This document shows, in pieces, positions 7,702-16,206 of a stretch of DNA of 64,000 nt (positions within the stretch are counted from its first letter, which is position 1; the number at the start of each line of letters is the position of its first letter). The stretch is taken from contig DAIDHI010000035.1 in the NCBI GenBank assembly GCA_027452025.1, positions 1 through 64,000 on the forward strand, read 5' to 3'. Origin of the DNA: Elusimicrobiota bacterium. Its GTDB lineage: Bacteria > Elusimicrobiota > Elusimicrobia > UBA1565 > UBA9628. A program made the position numbers and the translations under genes. The notes below the pieces were generated by a model that was not told the origin of the DNA, made no database searches, and saw only the letters and a list, made by a program, of their open reading frames with translations.

Positions 7702-8651
7702 GGGTTTTCCGCGGCGATCTCGCAGACGGCCCGGGCCACGGCCTGCGTGGAGGTCAGCTTGGGCTTCCAGCCGAAGGCCGCGAGCTTGCGCGTCGAATAT
7801 TGGAACCGCGGCACGTCGCCGACCCAGCCCCGCGCGCCGCCGGCGTAATGGACGCGCGCGCCCGGCGAGACGCGCGCGACCACCAACTCGGCGATCTCGC
7901 GCACCGTCGTCGCCGTGCCGGAGGCCGCCCCTATGTTGAAGAGGTTCAGCCGGTGGCGGCCGCGCGTAAAGCAATAGAGCATGGCTTCCACCAGCTCGGC
8001 GACGTGGAGATAGGGTTTTTTCTGCCTGCCGTCGCCGAGGACCTCGAGGCGCCGCGGGTCTTTGCGCAGCTTGCGCACGAAGTCGAGGATCGCGCCGTGC
8101 GTGGCCCGGCCGCCGACGACGTTGGGAAAGCGGAAGATCCAGGCCCGCTCCAGGATCGTCTGGGTGGCCGCGCTGACCGCGCCCTCGGAGGCCAGCTTCA
8201 TCGCTCCGTAGTTCGAGACCGGCAGCAGCGGCCCGCTGTCCTCGGCCACCGGCCGGTCGTGCTCGCCGTAGATCGCCGAAGTGGAGGCGAAGGCGAAGCG
8301 CCGGATCTTCAGGCGGCCGGCCAGCGCGAGCGCATGGTAGGTCGTCAGGAAGGTGCGCGCGAGGTCGACTTCCGGGTCCCGCGCCCCGGCCTGGATGTCG
8401 GAGTTGGCCGCCAGGTGCCAGAGCGCCTCGAAGCGGCGCAGGCGCAGCGCGCGCAGGCAGGCGCGCTCGTCGCCCAGGTCGGCGCGGACCAAGCGAAAGC
8501 GGCGGCAGGCCAGGGCCTGCCGTAGGTTCGAGCGGCGCCCGAGCGAAAGGTCGTCGAGACCGACGACGTCGAAGCCTCGCGCGAGCAGCGCATCGACAAG
8601 GTGGCTGCCGATGAAGCCCGCCGCGCCGGTGACGAGCACGGCCCGGCTCAT
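7698..8651 (-). CDS. NAD-dependent sugar-nucleotide epimerase/dehydratase (extended SDR)
   Basis: A 317-residue extended short-chain dehydrogenase. It has the NAD loop V-T-G-A-A-G-F-I-G-S-H at residues 7-17, L-A-A-N-S-D in the middle, the catalytic Y-G-A-M-K (Tyr-x3-Lys) near residue 150, and F-R-F-P-N-V-V-G typical of GalE and WbpP-like enzymes. Likely reaction: 4-epimerisation of a UDP-hexose; a dehydratase is less likely. It is joined by ATGA and GTGA overlaps to the GT2 before it and the flavoprotein after it, so the three form one translational unit that may make and use an unusual galactose form. Confidence 0.86.
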   Translation of the reverse strand: MSRAVLVTGAAGFIGSHLVDALLARGFDVVGLDDLSLGRRSNLRQALACRRFRLVRADLGDERACLRALRLRRFEALWHLAANSDIQAGARDPEVDLARTFLTTYHALALAGRLKIRRFAFASTSAIYGEHDRPVAEDSGPLLPVSNYGAMKLASEGAVSAATQTILERAWIFRFPNVVGGRATHGAILDFVRKLRKDPRRLEVLGDGRQKKPYLHVAELVEAMLYCFTRGRHRLNLFNIGAASGTATTVREIAELVVARVSPGARVHYAGGARGWVGDVPRFQYSTRKLAAFGWKPKLTSTQAVARAVCEIAAENP

Positions 8652-9382
8652 GAGAGCTCTTCCTTGAGGCGCGGGAACAGCCGCAGCACGTTCCAGACCA
8701 CCGCCGGGATCTTCCTGAGAGGCAGCCCGCGCGAGGGGCCGCTGGCGCGCGCGAAGTGCCTCACGGGCACCTCGGCGACGGGAAAACCCGCGTAGTGAAA
8801 ACGCAGCGTCATTTCGAAATTGACCAAGGCCTTTTCCAGCCAAGGCTTGCCAGAAAGCTGCAGGAAGCGGCTCTTCTTGAACAGGCGCATCGGGCAGTTG
8901 CAGTCGCGATAAGGGACGCCGAAGTAGCGGCGCACGAGGAAATTGAAGACGCGCGTCGTCGCGATGCGGTAGAGCGGGTCGGCCCGCTTGGCCTTGTAGC
9001 CGACGACGAGATCGTGATCGGACATGAGGGGCGCCATGGCCCAGAAGTCGTCGGGGTCGTGCTTGCCCGAGCAGTCGCAAAAAAGCACGAGCTCGTTTTT
9101 GGGCAGCTCCATGGCCTTCTTGAAGGCCGTCACGTAGCCGCGCTTTTCGCGCCCCTCCTCCCAGCGCACGCCGGGCAGCTCGCGCACCAGACGCGCCAGG
9201 ATCTCCTTGGTGCCGTCGACGCTGCCGTCCTCGGCGACGATGATCTCCGAGCCCGGGAGCCTGGCGACGATCTTGCCGTAAAAGCCCCTCACGACCGCTT
9301 CGATGACGGCGGCCTCGTTGTGAGCGAGCAGGACCACCGAGACGGGCTGCGGTTTGAGAACGCTCGTCGGATTTGTAATCAT
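8648..9382 (-). CDS. Family 2 glycosyltransferase
   Basis: A 244-residue GT2 enzyme. It has S-V-V-L-L-A-H-N-E-A at residues 14-23, I-I-V-A-E-D-G-S-V-D-G-T, and C-D-C-S-G-K-H-D-P-D-D in place of the usual Asp-x-Asp line. The second half contains the Y-R-D-C-N-C-P-M-R-L-F-K segment often seen in polyprenol-phosphate sugar transferases of this type. No clear transmembrane helix is visible. The ATG at 9382 lies only 6 bases from the start of the divergent YfhO-like gene. A TATCAT hexamer inside that gene's first codons is a possible promoter. The product feeds the epimerase and flavoprotein unit downstream. Confidence 0.83.
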   Translation of the reverse strand: MITNPTSVLKPQPVSVVLLAHNEAAVIEAVVRGFYGKIVARLPGSEIIVAEDGSVDGTKEILARLVRELPGVRWEEGREKRGYVTAFKKAMELPKNELVLFCDCSGKHDPDDFWAMAPLMSDHDLVVGYKAKRADPLYRIATTRVFNFLVRRYFGVPYRDCNCPMRLFKKSRFLQLSGKPWLEKALVNFEMTLRFHYAGFPVAEVPVRHFARASGPSRGLPLRKIPAVVWNVLRLFPRLKEELS

Positions 9383-9388
9383 TGGGTG

Positions 9389-12300
9389 ATGCCGCCGGAC
9401 CCGCAGAATGATACAAATTTGACGGATCGCCGGCGGTTTTGGCGCGAGGCGCTGTGCGCCGCCGCCGCCTTCCTGGCGCTTCTCGGGTGGACCCACCGGC
9501 GCATCCTCTTTCTCGGCGAGGTCAACCGCTTCTTCGGCTTCGTCACGCCGGCTCAGGCGATCCGCGGCATTTACGAGCCCGTCTACCAGTTGGCGCCCAT
9601 GCAGTGGACGACGGCGCATATGCTGCGCGCCGGCATCTTCCCGGCCTGGACGCCGTGGGCCGAGGGCGGACGCCCGCTCGTCGCCAACATGATCAGCGGG
9701 GTCTTCTCGCCCTTTCATCTGATCCTGTGGACGCTCCCGGCCGGCCTCTTGCCCCACGCCATCAGCCTGGTCCCGCCGCTGACAGCCGTCTTCGCCTTCC
9801 TCCTAGTGTTCTTCTACGCGCGGCTTTTGGGCTTGGGCTGGATTTCGGCCGCGCTCGCCGGCGGCTTCTACGCCTTTTCCAGCCGCCTGCTCGCCGGACA
9901 CGCGCTAGGCGTCGACGACGCCACGGCGCTGACCCTGCCGCTGCTCTTGACGCTCGTCGAGCTCTACTTCCGGGCCGCTTCACGGCCGGCCCTGGCGCTG
10001 CTCTGCGCGGCTTTCTCGCTGCCTTTCCTCATCGGGCACTTCGAGACGGCGTTCCGCGTGGGCTTGGCCGCGATCTTCGCCTTCCTGTATTTTCTCAACC
10101 GGCGGCCCGAGCCTTCCTCGCGCAAGTGGGCGCGCCTCGCGCTCTTCGGCGCGGCGGGGGCCGTCGGCCTGGCCGGCGCCGGCTGCCAGATCCTGCCGGC
10201 GCTGCAGTACGTCTCCTGGAGCTACAATCAGGTCTGGCGCAGCCTCCCGGAGTTCGGCTGGCGCTTCCAGACGATCCAGAAGACGCTCGGCTCCGGCGAC
10301 GTCCCCGCGCTCCTTCTCGGGCTCGGCGCGCTTTCGCTGGCGCTTTACGGCCTGCGCGAGTCGCGCTCGGGCCGCTGGCAAGCCCGGGCGGTCAAGGCCG
10401 CCGTGGCCGCGGCCGCGCTTGCTGCCGGCCTCGGCGCCCTGTCGGCCGTCGGCCTGGACGAAACGGCGTACGGCCTGCAGCCGGTCCATGTCGGCGGGCC
10501 GTGCGGCGCGTTCGCGGGCTGGCTGCTTTTTGCCGTCGCCGTTTGGGCGGCCTTGCGCTGCCGACCGGGCAGCGGCCTTCGCGTCCAGGCCTGGCTTTTC
10601 GCGGCCTCCGGGGTCGTCTTGCTCAAGCTGCCTCCTCTGTCGAACCTGCTGACGGCGCTGCCGCTGTTCAAGAACTTCAACAACACGGCCTACACCCCTG
10701 AATATCAACTGGCCGTCCCGCTCCTGGCGGCCTGGGGCCTGGAGGAGTGCCTGCGCTTGTGGAGGCGGCCGCGAGCCGAGCGCCTCGACCAAGCCGCAGC
10801 GGCGGGACTGATCGCCGCGGCCATCGCGCTCGGCTGGGCCGGCGCCGCGCCGGCGCGCGACTGGACGCTGCGCGCGCTGCCCACGTCGGTGCCGCCCTCG
10901 CTGGCGCTGCGCGGGGGCGTCGGGGGCCTGATGACGCCCGAACGGCCGCGGTCCTACGAAGGAGGCCGCGACATCTCGGGGTGGCTCAACCCCGGGATCG
11001 GCGCGGCCGACGTCACGTTCACGGCCGGCGCGAGGACCGTCTCCGCCACGTGGGACGAGTCCACGGAGACTCGCCGCTATTTCCACGCCGAGCTCCCCCT
11101 TTCGGCCGCCGACTCCGGCGCCGTCGGCGTGAGGTTGAAGCTGGCTGACGGGCGGCAAGGCGTCTTGCCCGGGCCGCAAGTCGACGTGGTCGACCGCCGC
11201 GTCTTCTTCGCCGGCCTGGCGGCCCTGGCCGCGCTTCCCGTCGTGATTCTGGCCGGCCCCGGCGGCCTGGCCGGGTTGGGAGCCCTCGTCGCCTGCCTCG
11301 CGCTCGGGCAGGCGCCCAAGACGATGCCCGCCGCCGATTTCCCCTTCAGGCTCGGAGGGACCTCCTATCTCGCGTCCCAGGACGCAGGCGTGCCGCCTCG
11401 GCGCGTGGACTCCTTCAACTACAACTTCCTGCAGGCCGACTACGACAACCTTTACGGGCTGCCCGACATCCGCAACGGAGGCGACAACCTCGACGTCCTG
11501 CCGATGATCTACTGGCTCTTCCTGCGCCAGAGCGTCCTGGGCTCGTCGGATCCGAAGGAGCTGTCGGCGGGACTCGCCCTCGACGGCTTGGCCAACGTCG
11601 GCTGGCTCGTGGACGCCCCTCAGGCCGTCCACCGCTCGCCCGACCTCGAGGAGGTCTACCGCGGAGACGACATGGTCGTCTACCGCAACAAGCGCGTGCA
11701 GCCGCGCGCGGCGTTCTTTCCCAACGCCGTCGACTTGCCGCTGGCCGACCTGCGCGATTGGAACTACGGCCGCGGCCAGGTCTTGCCCGAGTTCGCCGGC
11801 CTGCTGCGCCAACCCGGTTTCGACGCCGCCAAGACCCTGGTGCTCGATGAGGCTGCGCCGGCCCCGCCCGCGGCCTCCGGGCCGGCGACGGCGGCCTCGC
11901 CGTCCGTCGAGATCACCCGCTACCAGGCCGACCGCGTAGAGCTCGAGATCGACGCGCCCAAAGCCGGCTACGTCCAGCTGGCCGACACCGATTTCCCGGG
12001 CTGGACGGCCTCCCTCGATGGCGTGCCGGTTCCGATCCTGCGCTCCTGGCTCGCGTTTCGCGCCGTCGCCGTGCCGGCCGGGCGCTCGCGCCTCGTGTTC
12101 TCCTACCGCCCCTGGCAGCTCGCGCTGACGCTGCCGTTGTCCGCGCTCTTGGGTTTTTTGTGGCTCGTCGGCTACGCGCTTTGGCGCGGGCCGCGCCGCT
12201 TGGCGGACCTGTTGGAGGCGGAGAAGGCCTCGGCGTCCGCGCCGCCGGTTAAAGGCAAGAAAGCGGCGAAGAGCCCGCCGCCTCCCCATGGCGACGACGG

Positions 12301-12535
12301 CCTGCTCTGGTGCTGCGCGGCGGCGGCGGAAGCCTCCGTGCTCGTCCTCGCGGCTCCCGCGCTCCTCTATTGGGCCGCTTGGGCGGCCTTCGTGCGCCAA
12401 GGCGGCGGCTGGCCCCGCGCGGCGGGCGCGGCCGGGCTTCTCGCGCTGGCGGCGGCGGCCGCTATGTTTGTCGCGAACCGCCGCAGGCCGGCGGCTTCAG
12501 CGCCGCGACAGGATCCAGTCAGCGGCCGCGCGTAG
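9389..12535 (+). CDS. Very large YfhO-like polytopic membrane protein
   Basis: A 1048-residue protein. The N-terminal two-thirds contain many hydrophobic helices, with the conserved first extracytoplasmic loop W-A-E-G-G-R-P-L-V-A-N-M (residues 91-102) and a large soluble region near residues 510-600. A second hydrophobic pair is followed by an extracytoplasmic domain near 640-890 with P-G-W-T-A-S-L-D-G-V-P near residue 870, the signature of the YfhO C-terminal domain. A last pair of helices follows after an Ala/Lys/Pro-rich linker. Bacillus YfhO takes part in glycosylation of wall polymers, and this is probably a GT-C-type enzyme or partner. The YfhO family is normally 850-900 residues, so this one is long. 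It ends inside the convergent gmhB gene (39-base overlap). Confidence 0.8.
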   Translation: MPPDPQNDTNLTDRRRFWREALCAAAAFLALLGWTHRRILFLGEVNRFFGFVTPAQAIRGIYEPVYQLAPMQWTTAHMLRAGIFPAWTPWAEGGRPLVANMISGVFSPFHLILWTLPAGLLPHAISLVPPLTAVFAFLLVFFYARLLGLGWISAALAGGFYAFSSRLLAGHALGVDDATALTLPLLLTLVELYFRAASRPALALLCAAFSLPFLIGHFETAFRVGLAAIFAFLYFLNRRPEPSSRKWARLALFGAAGAVGLAGAGCQILPALQYVSWSYNQVWRSLPEFGWRFQTIQKTLGSGDVPALLLGLGALSLALYGLRESRSGRWQARAVKAAVAAAALAAGLGALSAVGLDETAYGLQPVHVGGPCGAFAGWLLFAVAVWAALRCRPGSGLRVQAWLFAASGVVLLKLPPLSNLLTALPLFKNFNNTAYTPEYQLAVPLLAAWGLEECLRLWRRPRAERLDQAAAAGLIAAAIALGWAGAAPARDWTLRALPTSVPPSLALRGGVGGLMTPERPRSYEGGRDISGWLNPGIGAADVTFTAGARTVSATWDESTETRRYFHAELPLSAADSGAVGVRLKLADGRQGVLPGPQVDVVDRRVFFAGLAALAALPVVILAGPGGLAGLGALVACLALGQAPKTMPAADFPFRLGGTSYLASQDAGVPPRRVDSFNYNFLQADYDNLYGLPDIRNGGDNLDVLPMIYWLFLRQSVLGSSDPKELSAGLALDGLANVGWLVDAPQAVHRSPDLEEVYRGDDMVVYRNKRVQPRAAFFPNAVDLPLADLRDWNYGRGQVLPEFAGLLRQPGFDAAKTLVLDEAAPAPPAASGPATAASPSVEITRYQADRVELEIDAPKAGYVQLADTDFPGWTASLDGVPVPILRSWLAFRAVAVPAGRSRLVFSYRPWQLALTLPLSALLGFLWLVGYALWRGPRRLADLLEAEKASASAPPVKGKKAAKSPPPPHGDDGLLWCCAAAAEASVLVLAAPALLYWAAWAAFVRQGGGWPRAAGAAGLLALAAAAAMFVANRRRPAASAPRQDPVSGRA

Positions 12536-13060
12536 GTCCGGAAAAGTCCTGTGGGGCTTGGCGCGATGGACCTTGTCGCGGCCGCCTTTGCCGGTGCGCA
12601 CGAGGAGCGCGGCGACGCCGGCGTTTCTGGCCGTCTTTACGTCCGTCGTGGTGTCGCCGACTAGAAAAGACCGCTCGAGGTCGAGGGCGAAGCGCTTGGC
12701 CGCGCGCTCGATCATCAGCGTGCCCGGCTTGCGGCAGCGGCACTTCACCTTGCGGCCCGCCTCCGGATGGTGGACGCAGTAGTAGACGGCGTCCAGGCGC
12801 GCGCCGGCGCGGGAAAGCTCGCCATGGAGCTTGCGGGTGATGCGCGAGAGCATCCGAAGCGAAAAGTAGCCCCGCGCCACGCCAGACTGATTGCTCACGA
12901 CGATCACGCGGTAGCCGGCGGCGCGCAGGGAGCGGATGGCGGCCGGCGCGCCCGCGAGCACGCGCAGGTCCTTGGGGTGCGAGAGGTAGTCCACTTCCTC
13001 GACGATGACCCCGTCGCGGTCTAGGAAGACGGCGGGACGCCGCCGCCGCGTGGGGCTCAT
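12497..13060 (-). CDS. gmhB: D-glycero-D-manno-heptose 1,7-bisphosphate 7-phosphatase (HAD family)
   Basis: A 187-residue HAD phosphatase. Motif I is F-L-D-R-D-G-V-I near residue 12, motif II is V-V-S-N-Q-S-G-V, and the GmhB zinc loop is visible as Y-C-V-H-H-P-E followed by C-R-C-R-K-P-G near residues 95-113. F-L-V-G-D-T-T-T-D carries the motif IV acids. It removes the 7-phosphate from heptose 1,7-bisphosphate, linking hddA to hddC. It stands alone, 6 kb from the other heptose genes. A TACAAT element ends 6 bases before its ATG. Its 3' end overlaps the YfhO-like gene tail to tail. A histidinol-phosphate phosphatase role is possible in this family but less likely here. Confidence 0.9.
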   Translation of the reverse strand: MSPTRRRRPAVFLDRDGVIVEEVDYLSHPKDLRVLAGAPAAIRSLRAAGYRVIVVSNQSGVARGYFSLRMLSRITRKLHGELSRAGARLDAVYYCVHHPEAGRKVKCRCRKPGTLMIERAAKRFALDLERSFLVGDTTTDVKTARNAGVAALLVRTGKGGRDKVHRAKPHRTFPDLRAAADWILSRR

Positions 13061-13066
13061 GACCGG

Positions 13067-13072
13067 ATTGTA
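13067..13072 (-). promoter_or_regulatory. -10 element TACAAT of gmhB
   Basis: TACAAT ends exactly 6 bases before the gmhB ATG, so transcription is predicted to start on the start codon. It stands back to back with the plus-strand element at 13074-13079, one base away. Confidence 0.5.
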
Positions 13073-13073
13073 G

Positions 13074-13079
13074 TAAAAT
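13074..13079 (+). promoter_or_regulatory. -10 element TAAAAT of the glutathione peroxidase gene
   Basis: TAAAAT ends 7 bases before the ATG at 13087. It supports 13087 as the start codon of a leaderless mRNA. Confidence 0.45.
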
Positions 13080-13086
13080 GACGCCG

Positions 13087-13680
13087 ATGAAAACGCTCGG
13101 CCAGCGCGTCCAGCTCGCCTTCGCCGGCTTGTTCTTCCGCGGCCTGGACTGGAAGCGCCGGCTCAAGGAGGGCGCCATGCCCAAGTCCGCGCCGGCCGCC
13201 GCCGGAAAGCTCTACCAATTCTCCGTAAAGACCATCGACGGCCGCGAGAAATCCCTGGCCGACTACAAGGGGCGGGTCCTGCTGATCGTCAATACGGCCT
13301 CCCTGTGCGGATTTACGCCGCAATACGACTCGCTGGAGCAATTGCAGCGCAAATACAAGGACCGGGGATTCTCGGTCCTGGCGTTTCCCGCCAACGAGTT
13401 CGGCGCTCAGGAGCCCGGCTCCGACTCCGAGATTGCCGGGTTCTGCAAATCCCGCTACGACGCCACCTTCGACCTCTTCTCCAAAATCGTCGTCAAAGGG
13501 GCCGACATCCACCCGCTCTACAGATTCCTGACCACCGAATCGGGCCACAACGGCGAGATCGCGTGGAATTTCACGAAATTCCTCGTCGGCCAGGACGGGA
13601 GCGTGTCCGCGCGCTACGACCCGCCGACCGATCCGCTGTCGCGCAAGGTCACGGCCCGCATCGAAGAGCTACTCGGCTAG
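13087..13680 (+). CDS. Glutathione peroxidase family thiol peroxidase
   Basis: A 197-residue GPx-fold peroxidase of the cysteine type. The peroxidatic Cys is residue 74 in N-T-A-S-L-C-G-F-T; the partner motifs F-P-A-N-E-F-G and W-N-F-T-K-F follow. Bacterial members generally use thioredoxin and reduce organic hydroperoxides. The first 30 residues are an extension beyond the usual 160-residue family. An ATG at 13177 has AAGGAGG in front and would give the standard length, but codons between 13087 and 13177 nearly all end in G or C, as in real coding sequence here, and a -10 element sits 7 bases before 13087. I therefore keep the longer form. The 3' end overlaps the convergent GT2 gene by 12 bases. 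Confidence 0.85.
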   Translation: MKTLGQRVQLAFAGLFFRGLDWKRRLKEGAMPKSAPAAAGKLYQFSVKTIDGREKSLADYKGRVLLIVNTASLCGFTPQYDSLEQLQRKYKDRGFSVLAFPANEFGAQEPGSDSEIAGFCKSRYDATFDLFSKIVVKGADIHPLYRFLTTESGHNGEIAWNFTKFLVGQDGSVSARYDPPTDPLSRKVTARIEELLG

Positions 13681-14655
13681 CAGCGATCGGATCTGCTCGC
13701 CCGCGCGGCGAAACTCCGCGGGCGCAAACAGCGGGCCGTAGCGAAGCGACAGCCAGGCCCGGCGGGCGGCGCGCGCGGCCGCCAGCAGCGGCGCCGGAAC
13801 GAAGGTCTCCCAATACAATAGAGACGAGCGCGCGGCGCCGCCCCATTCGCGCAAGAGCAGGCGCCGGGCTTCTTCGGGCATGAGCGACTTGAGCCAGTAG
13901 CCGGCCACCTCTCCCGTCAGCCGCTTCCGGACGCGCAGGCGCTCCTGCGGCGGAGCCCCCGACGCCTCGATCGCCAGCGCCGCCTCGGCGAAATCGGTCC
14001 CGTAGTCGCGGGTGATCTGGCCCTCATGCAGGAACCGCACCGCGAGCGGCTCGCCGATCGCGCCTACCTCCAGCCCGCCCGCGAGCATCTGGGCGTAGAG
14101 CTGGGTATCTTCCAGGATGTGCAGGTCCTCGCGAAAGCAGCCGAACCTCTCGAAGGCCTCTTTGCGCAGGCAGACCGTGGTCGTGACGTAGGGCAAAAAC
14201 ACGTCGCCGAGCGCGTAATAGCCGGGCACGCGCCCCTGCGGGATGGGACGGCCCGGCTCGAAGAGCCGGCCGATGACGCGGCCGAGGCGGAAGACATAGG
14301 CGTTGGTGAACCAAAACCCGGCCCGCGGCCGCGCATCGATCGCTTTGCGCAGCGCGGCCAGCCGTCCGGGCAGGTAGAGGTCGTCGGAATCGAGGAAGCA
14401 GACCCAGGGCGCCTTGGCCTCGCGGATCGCCTGGTTGCGGCAGGCATGCTGGCCGCGGTTGCTCTCGTTGAAGAAGAAGCGCAGGCGCGGGTCCGAGAAG
14501 GCCTCGAGGGTCCGGCGCGAGCCGTCGGTGGAGCCGTCGTCGACGACCAGGCACTCGAAGTCCCCGTCGGTCTGGGCCAGGACGGAGCGCAGGGCCGCGG
14601 CCGCGCGCGCGGCGCGATTGTACGTGGGCACGACGATGGAAAACGCCGGGGCCAT
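13669..14655 (-). CDS. Family 2 glycosyltransferase
   Basis: A 328-residue GT2 enzyme with the GT-A motifs S-I-V-V-P-T-Y-N-R-A at the start, L-V-V-D-D-G-S-T-D-G-S near residue 36, and the metal-binding F-L-D-S-D-D-L near residue 87. Region E-D-T-Q-L-Y near residue 185 fits the acceptor-base position of this family. The C-terminal 100 residues are helical and Arg-rich, with no clear membrane span. It probably adds one sugar to a lipid-linked glycan on the cytoplasmic side. It is a single gene between convergent glutathione peroxidase and divergent GT2. The only -10-like hexamer (TAAACT, 14675-14680) is 19 bases from the ATG. Confidence 0.86.
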   Translation of the reverse strand: MAPAFSIVVPTYNRAARAAAALRSVLAQTDGDFECLVVDDGSTDGSRRTLEAFSDPRLRFFFNESNRGQHACRNQAIREAKAPWVCFLDSDDLYLPGRLAALRKAIDARPRAGFWFTNAYVFRLGRVIGRLFEPGRPIPQGRVPGYYALGDVFLPYVTTTVCLRKEAFERFGCFREDLHILEDTQLYAQMLAGGLEVGAIGEPLAVRFLHEGQITRDYGTDFAEAALAIEASGAPPQERLRVRKRLTGEVAGYWLKSLMPEEARRLLLREWGGAARSSLLYWETFVPAPLLAAARAARRAWLSLRYGPLFAPAEFRRAGEQIRSLLAE

Positions 14656-14696
14656 CCGTTGCGGCAGCGGCGTTAGTTTACCATAATCCAGTCGCC

Positions 14697-15656
14697 ATGC
14701 CTTCCGGCGCCCCGCGCGTCAGCGTCGTCATCGACAACTATAACTACGGTCGATTCCTGCGGCAATGCCTCGACAGCGTCCTGGCCCAGGATTTTCCCGA
14801 GGCGGAGCGCGAGATCATCGTCGTCGACGACGGCTCCACCGACGACTCGCGGGCGATCATCGACTCCTACGGGGAGCGGCTGCGCCGGGTCTATCAAACC
14901 AACCAAGGACAGGCCTCGGCGCTCAATGCGGGCATCGCCGCCGCCCGCGGCGAGCTCGTCTGCCTGCTCGACGCCGACGACTGGTGGGCGCCGAGCAAGC
15001 TCTCCCGGGTCGCCGCGCGCTTCGACGCCGAGCCGGCTGCGGGATTGGTCCAGCACTGGTGCGAGGAAGTCTCGGACTCGGGCCCCGTCCCGGCCGCGCC
15101 GACGCCTGCGCCGCCCCTTTGGCGGCTGGACGATTTCCTCGCGGGGCGCGCCTTCTTCGCCGGCACCACGGGCTTGAGCTTCCGCCGCTCGCTTCTCGAG
15201 AAGATCGGGGCGATCCCGAAGGACCTCTTCTACTGCGCCGACGAGTTCCTATACACGCACGCCATATTCGAGGCCCCCGTCGCCACCATCCCGGAAATCC
15301 TCGGCTGCCGGCGCGTTCACGGATCGAACCTGTACGCCCAGGTCCTCGCGGATCCGAGGCGCCTGGAAAATCACCTCAAGGTCGGCGCCCTTCTCGACGA
15401 GCTCATAGACCGGCGCGCGGCGCGCTCGGGCGTGCGCCTTTGCGCCGCTTTCGTCGAGCGCCGACGCCGGGAGCGCGCGCGAGAGGAGCTGCTGCTTTCC
15501 CGCTATCGGGGCCGCTTCGGGGACGCCCTGCGCAGTTGGCGCGGCTGCGGCGGCTTGTTCAGGAAGACTTCGCTTTCCGCCGCCCTCCTCTCGCCCTGGC
15601 TTTACCTGCGCCTCCAGGGCGCTTACGCGCGCCTGCGCCGCCTCGCGAGCCGCTGA
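14697..15656 (+). CDS. Family 2 glycosyltransferase
   Basis: A 319-residue GT2 enzyme. The N-terminus is S-V-V-I-D-N-Y-N-Y-G, nucleotide binding I-V-V-D-D-G-S-T-D-D-S is near residue 41, and the metal site L-L-D-A-D-D-W-W is near residue 93. The middle part carries F-F-A-G-T-T-G-L-S-F and an acidic C-A-D-E-F. The C-terminus is basic and probably binds the membrane surface. It diverges from the GT2 at 13669-14655 with 41 bases between start codons; a CATAAT hexamer ends 9 bases before this ATG. Its last 98 bases overlap the reading frame of the acidic protein on the other strand. Confidence 0.86.
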   Translation: MPSGAPRVSVVIDNYNYGRFLRQCLDSVLAQDFPEAEREIIVVDDGSTDDSRAIIDSYGERLRRVYQTNQGQASALNAGIAAARGELVCLLDADDWWAPSKLSRVAARFDAEPAAGLVQHWCEEVSDSGPVPAAPTPAPPLWRLDDFLAGRAFFAGTTGLSFRRSLLEKIGAIPKDLFYCADEFLYTHAIFEAPVATIPEILGCRRVHGSNLYAQVLADPRRLENHLKVGALLDELIDRRAARSGVRLCAAFVERRRRERAREELLLSRYRGRFGDALRSWRGCGGLFRKTSLSAALLSPWLYLRLQGAYARLRRLASR

Positions 15657-16167
15657 TCTGGCGCCCGGCGCGGCCCTGCGAACGGCGGGGAGCGCGCGAG
15701 CGCGGCAGGGCTTCCTGCTCTTCGAGGTCCTCCTCCGCGATGACGTGTTCGACGTCGGCCTCGTCGACGGGGTTGCTCGACCGGCCGGTCCGGGCGCTGA
15801 CGCCGCCCTCGGAGGCCGTTTCCTGCTCGAAGTCGTGGTTGCCGAGCGCCGTCTCGTCCGAGAACGTCCCCGTGTCTCCGCCGGCCTTCTTCTGTCCCGT
15901 CTTGCGCTTGCGCGCCGGGATGCCGCCGATCGCATCGGCGCGCCCGCGAGCCGTGGCCGCCTCCTCTTCCTCGAAGCGTCCCCCGCTTTCCGAGTACGGC
16001 ACGTCCTCGTCGAGCGCCTCGGCTTCCTCGTCGAGGAGCTCCTGCTCCTCTTCCTCCTCGCCTTCGGGGGTCAAGTCTTCGCCGGCCTCCAGATCGATCA
16101 CCTCGGCTTCCTTGCGGGTGTGCTTGCGGCCGGGCTCTTCCTGCTCCTCCTCCTCTTCCTCGTCCAT
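15559..16167 (-). CDS. Acidic/basic low-complexity protein, unrecognised
   Basis: A 202-residue protein with no family I recognise. Residues 1-70 are dominated by Glu and Asp, including a run of six Glu residues near the start and two more Glu-rich blocks. The middle (about 75-155) is mixed and polar. The last 45 residues are rich in Arg, Lys, Gly and Ser and carry a strong positive charge. There is no signal peptide or membrane segment. Support for a real gene: AGGAGG at 16173-16178, 5 bases before the ATG; a TATAGT hexamer; and a 17-base inverted repeat just beyond it. The basic tail is encoded opposite the 3' end of the GT2 gene. A nucleic-acid-binding or phase-separating role is conceivable but not shown. 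Confidence 0.6.
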   Translation of the reverse strand: MDEEEEEEQEEPGRKHTRKEAEVIDLEAGEDLTPEGEEEEEQELLDEEAEALDEDVPYSESGGRFEEEEAATARGRADAIGGIPARKRKTGQKKAGGDTGTFSDETALGNHDFEQETASEGGVSARTGRSSNPVDEADVEHVIAEEDLEEQEALPRSRAPRRSQGRAGRQISGSRGGAGARKRPGGAGKARARGGRRKAKSS

Positions 16168-16206
16168 GGCGGCCTCCTGAGACGGCCTCGCGGCTCATCT
16201 GTGGAC

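Noticed and set aside
9980-12400. Long minus-strand open frame of 806 codons opposite the large YfhO-like gene
   Set aside because: Its product is Arg-, Gly- and Gln-rich without any known motif. It is the antisense shadow expected in very GC-rich DNA. The plus-strand protein has clear helices and a family pattern.
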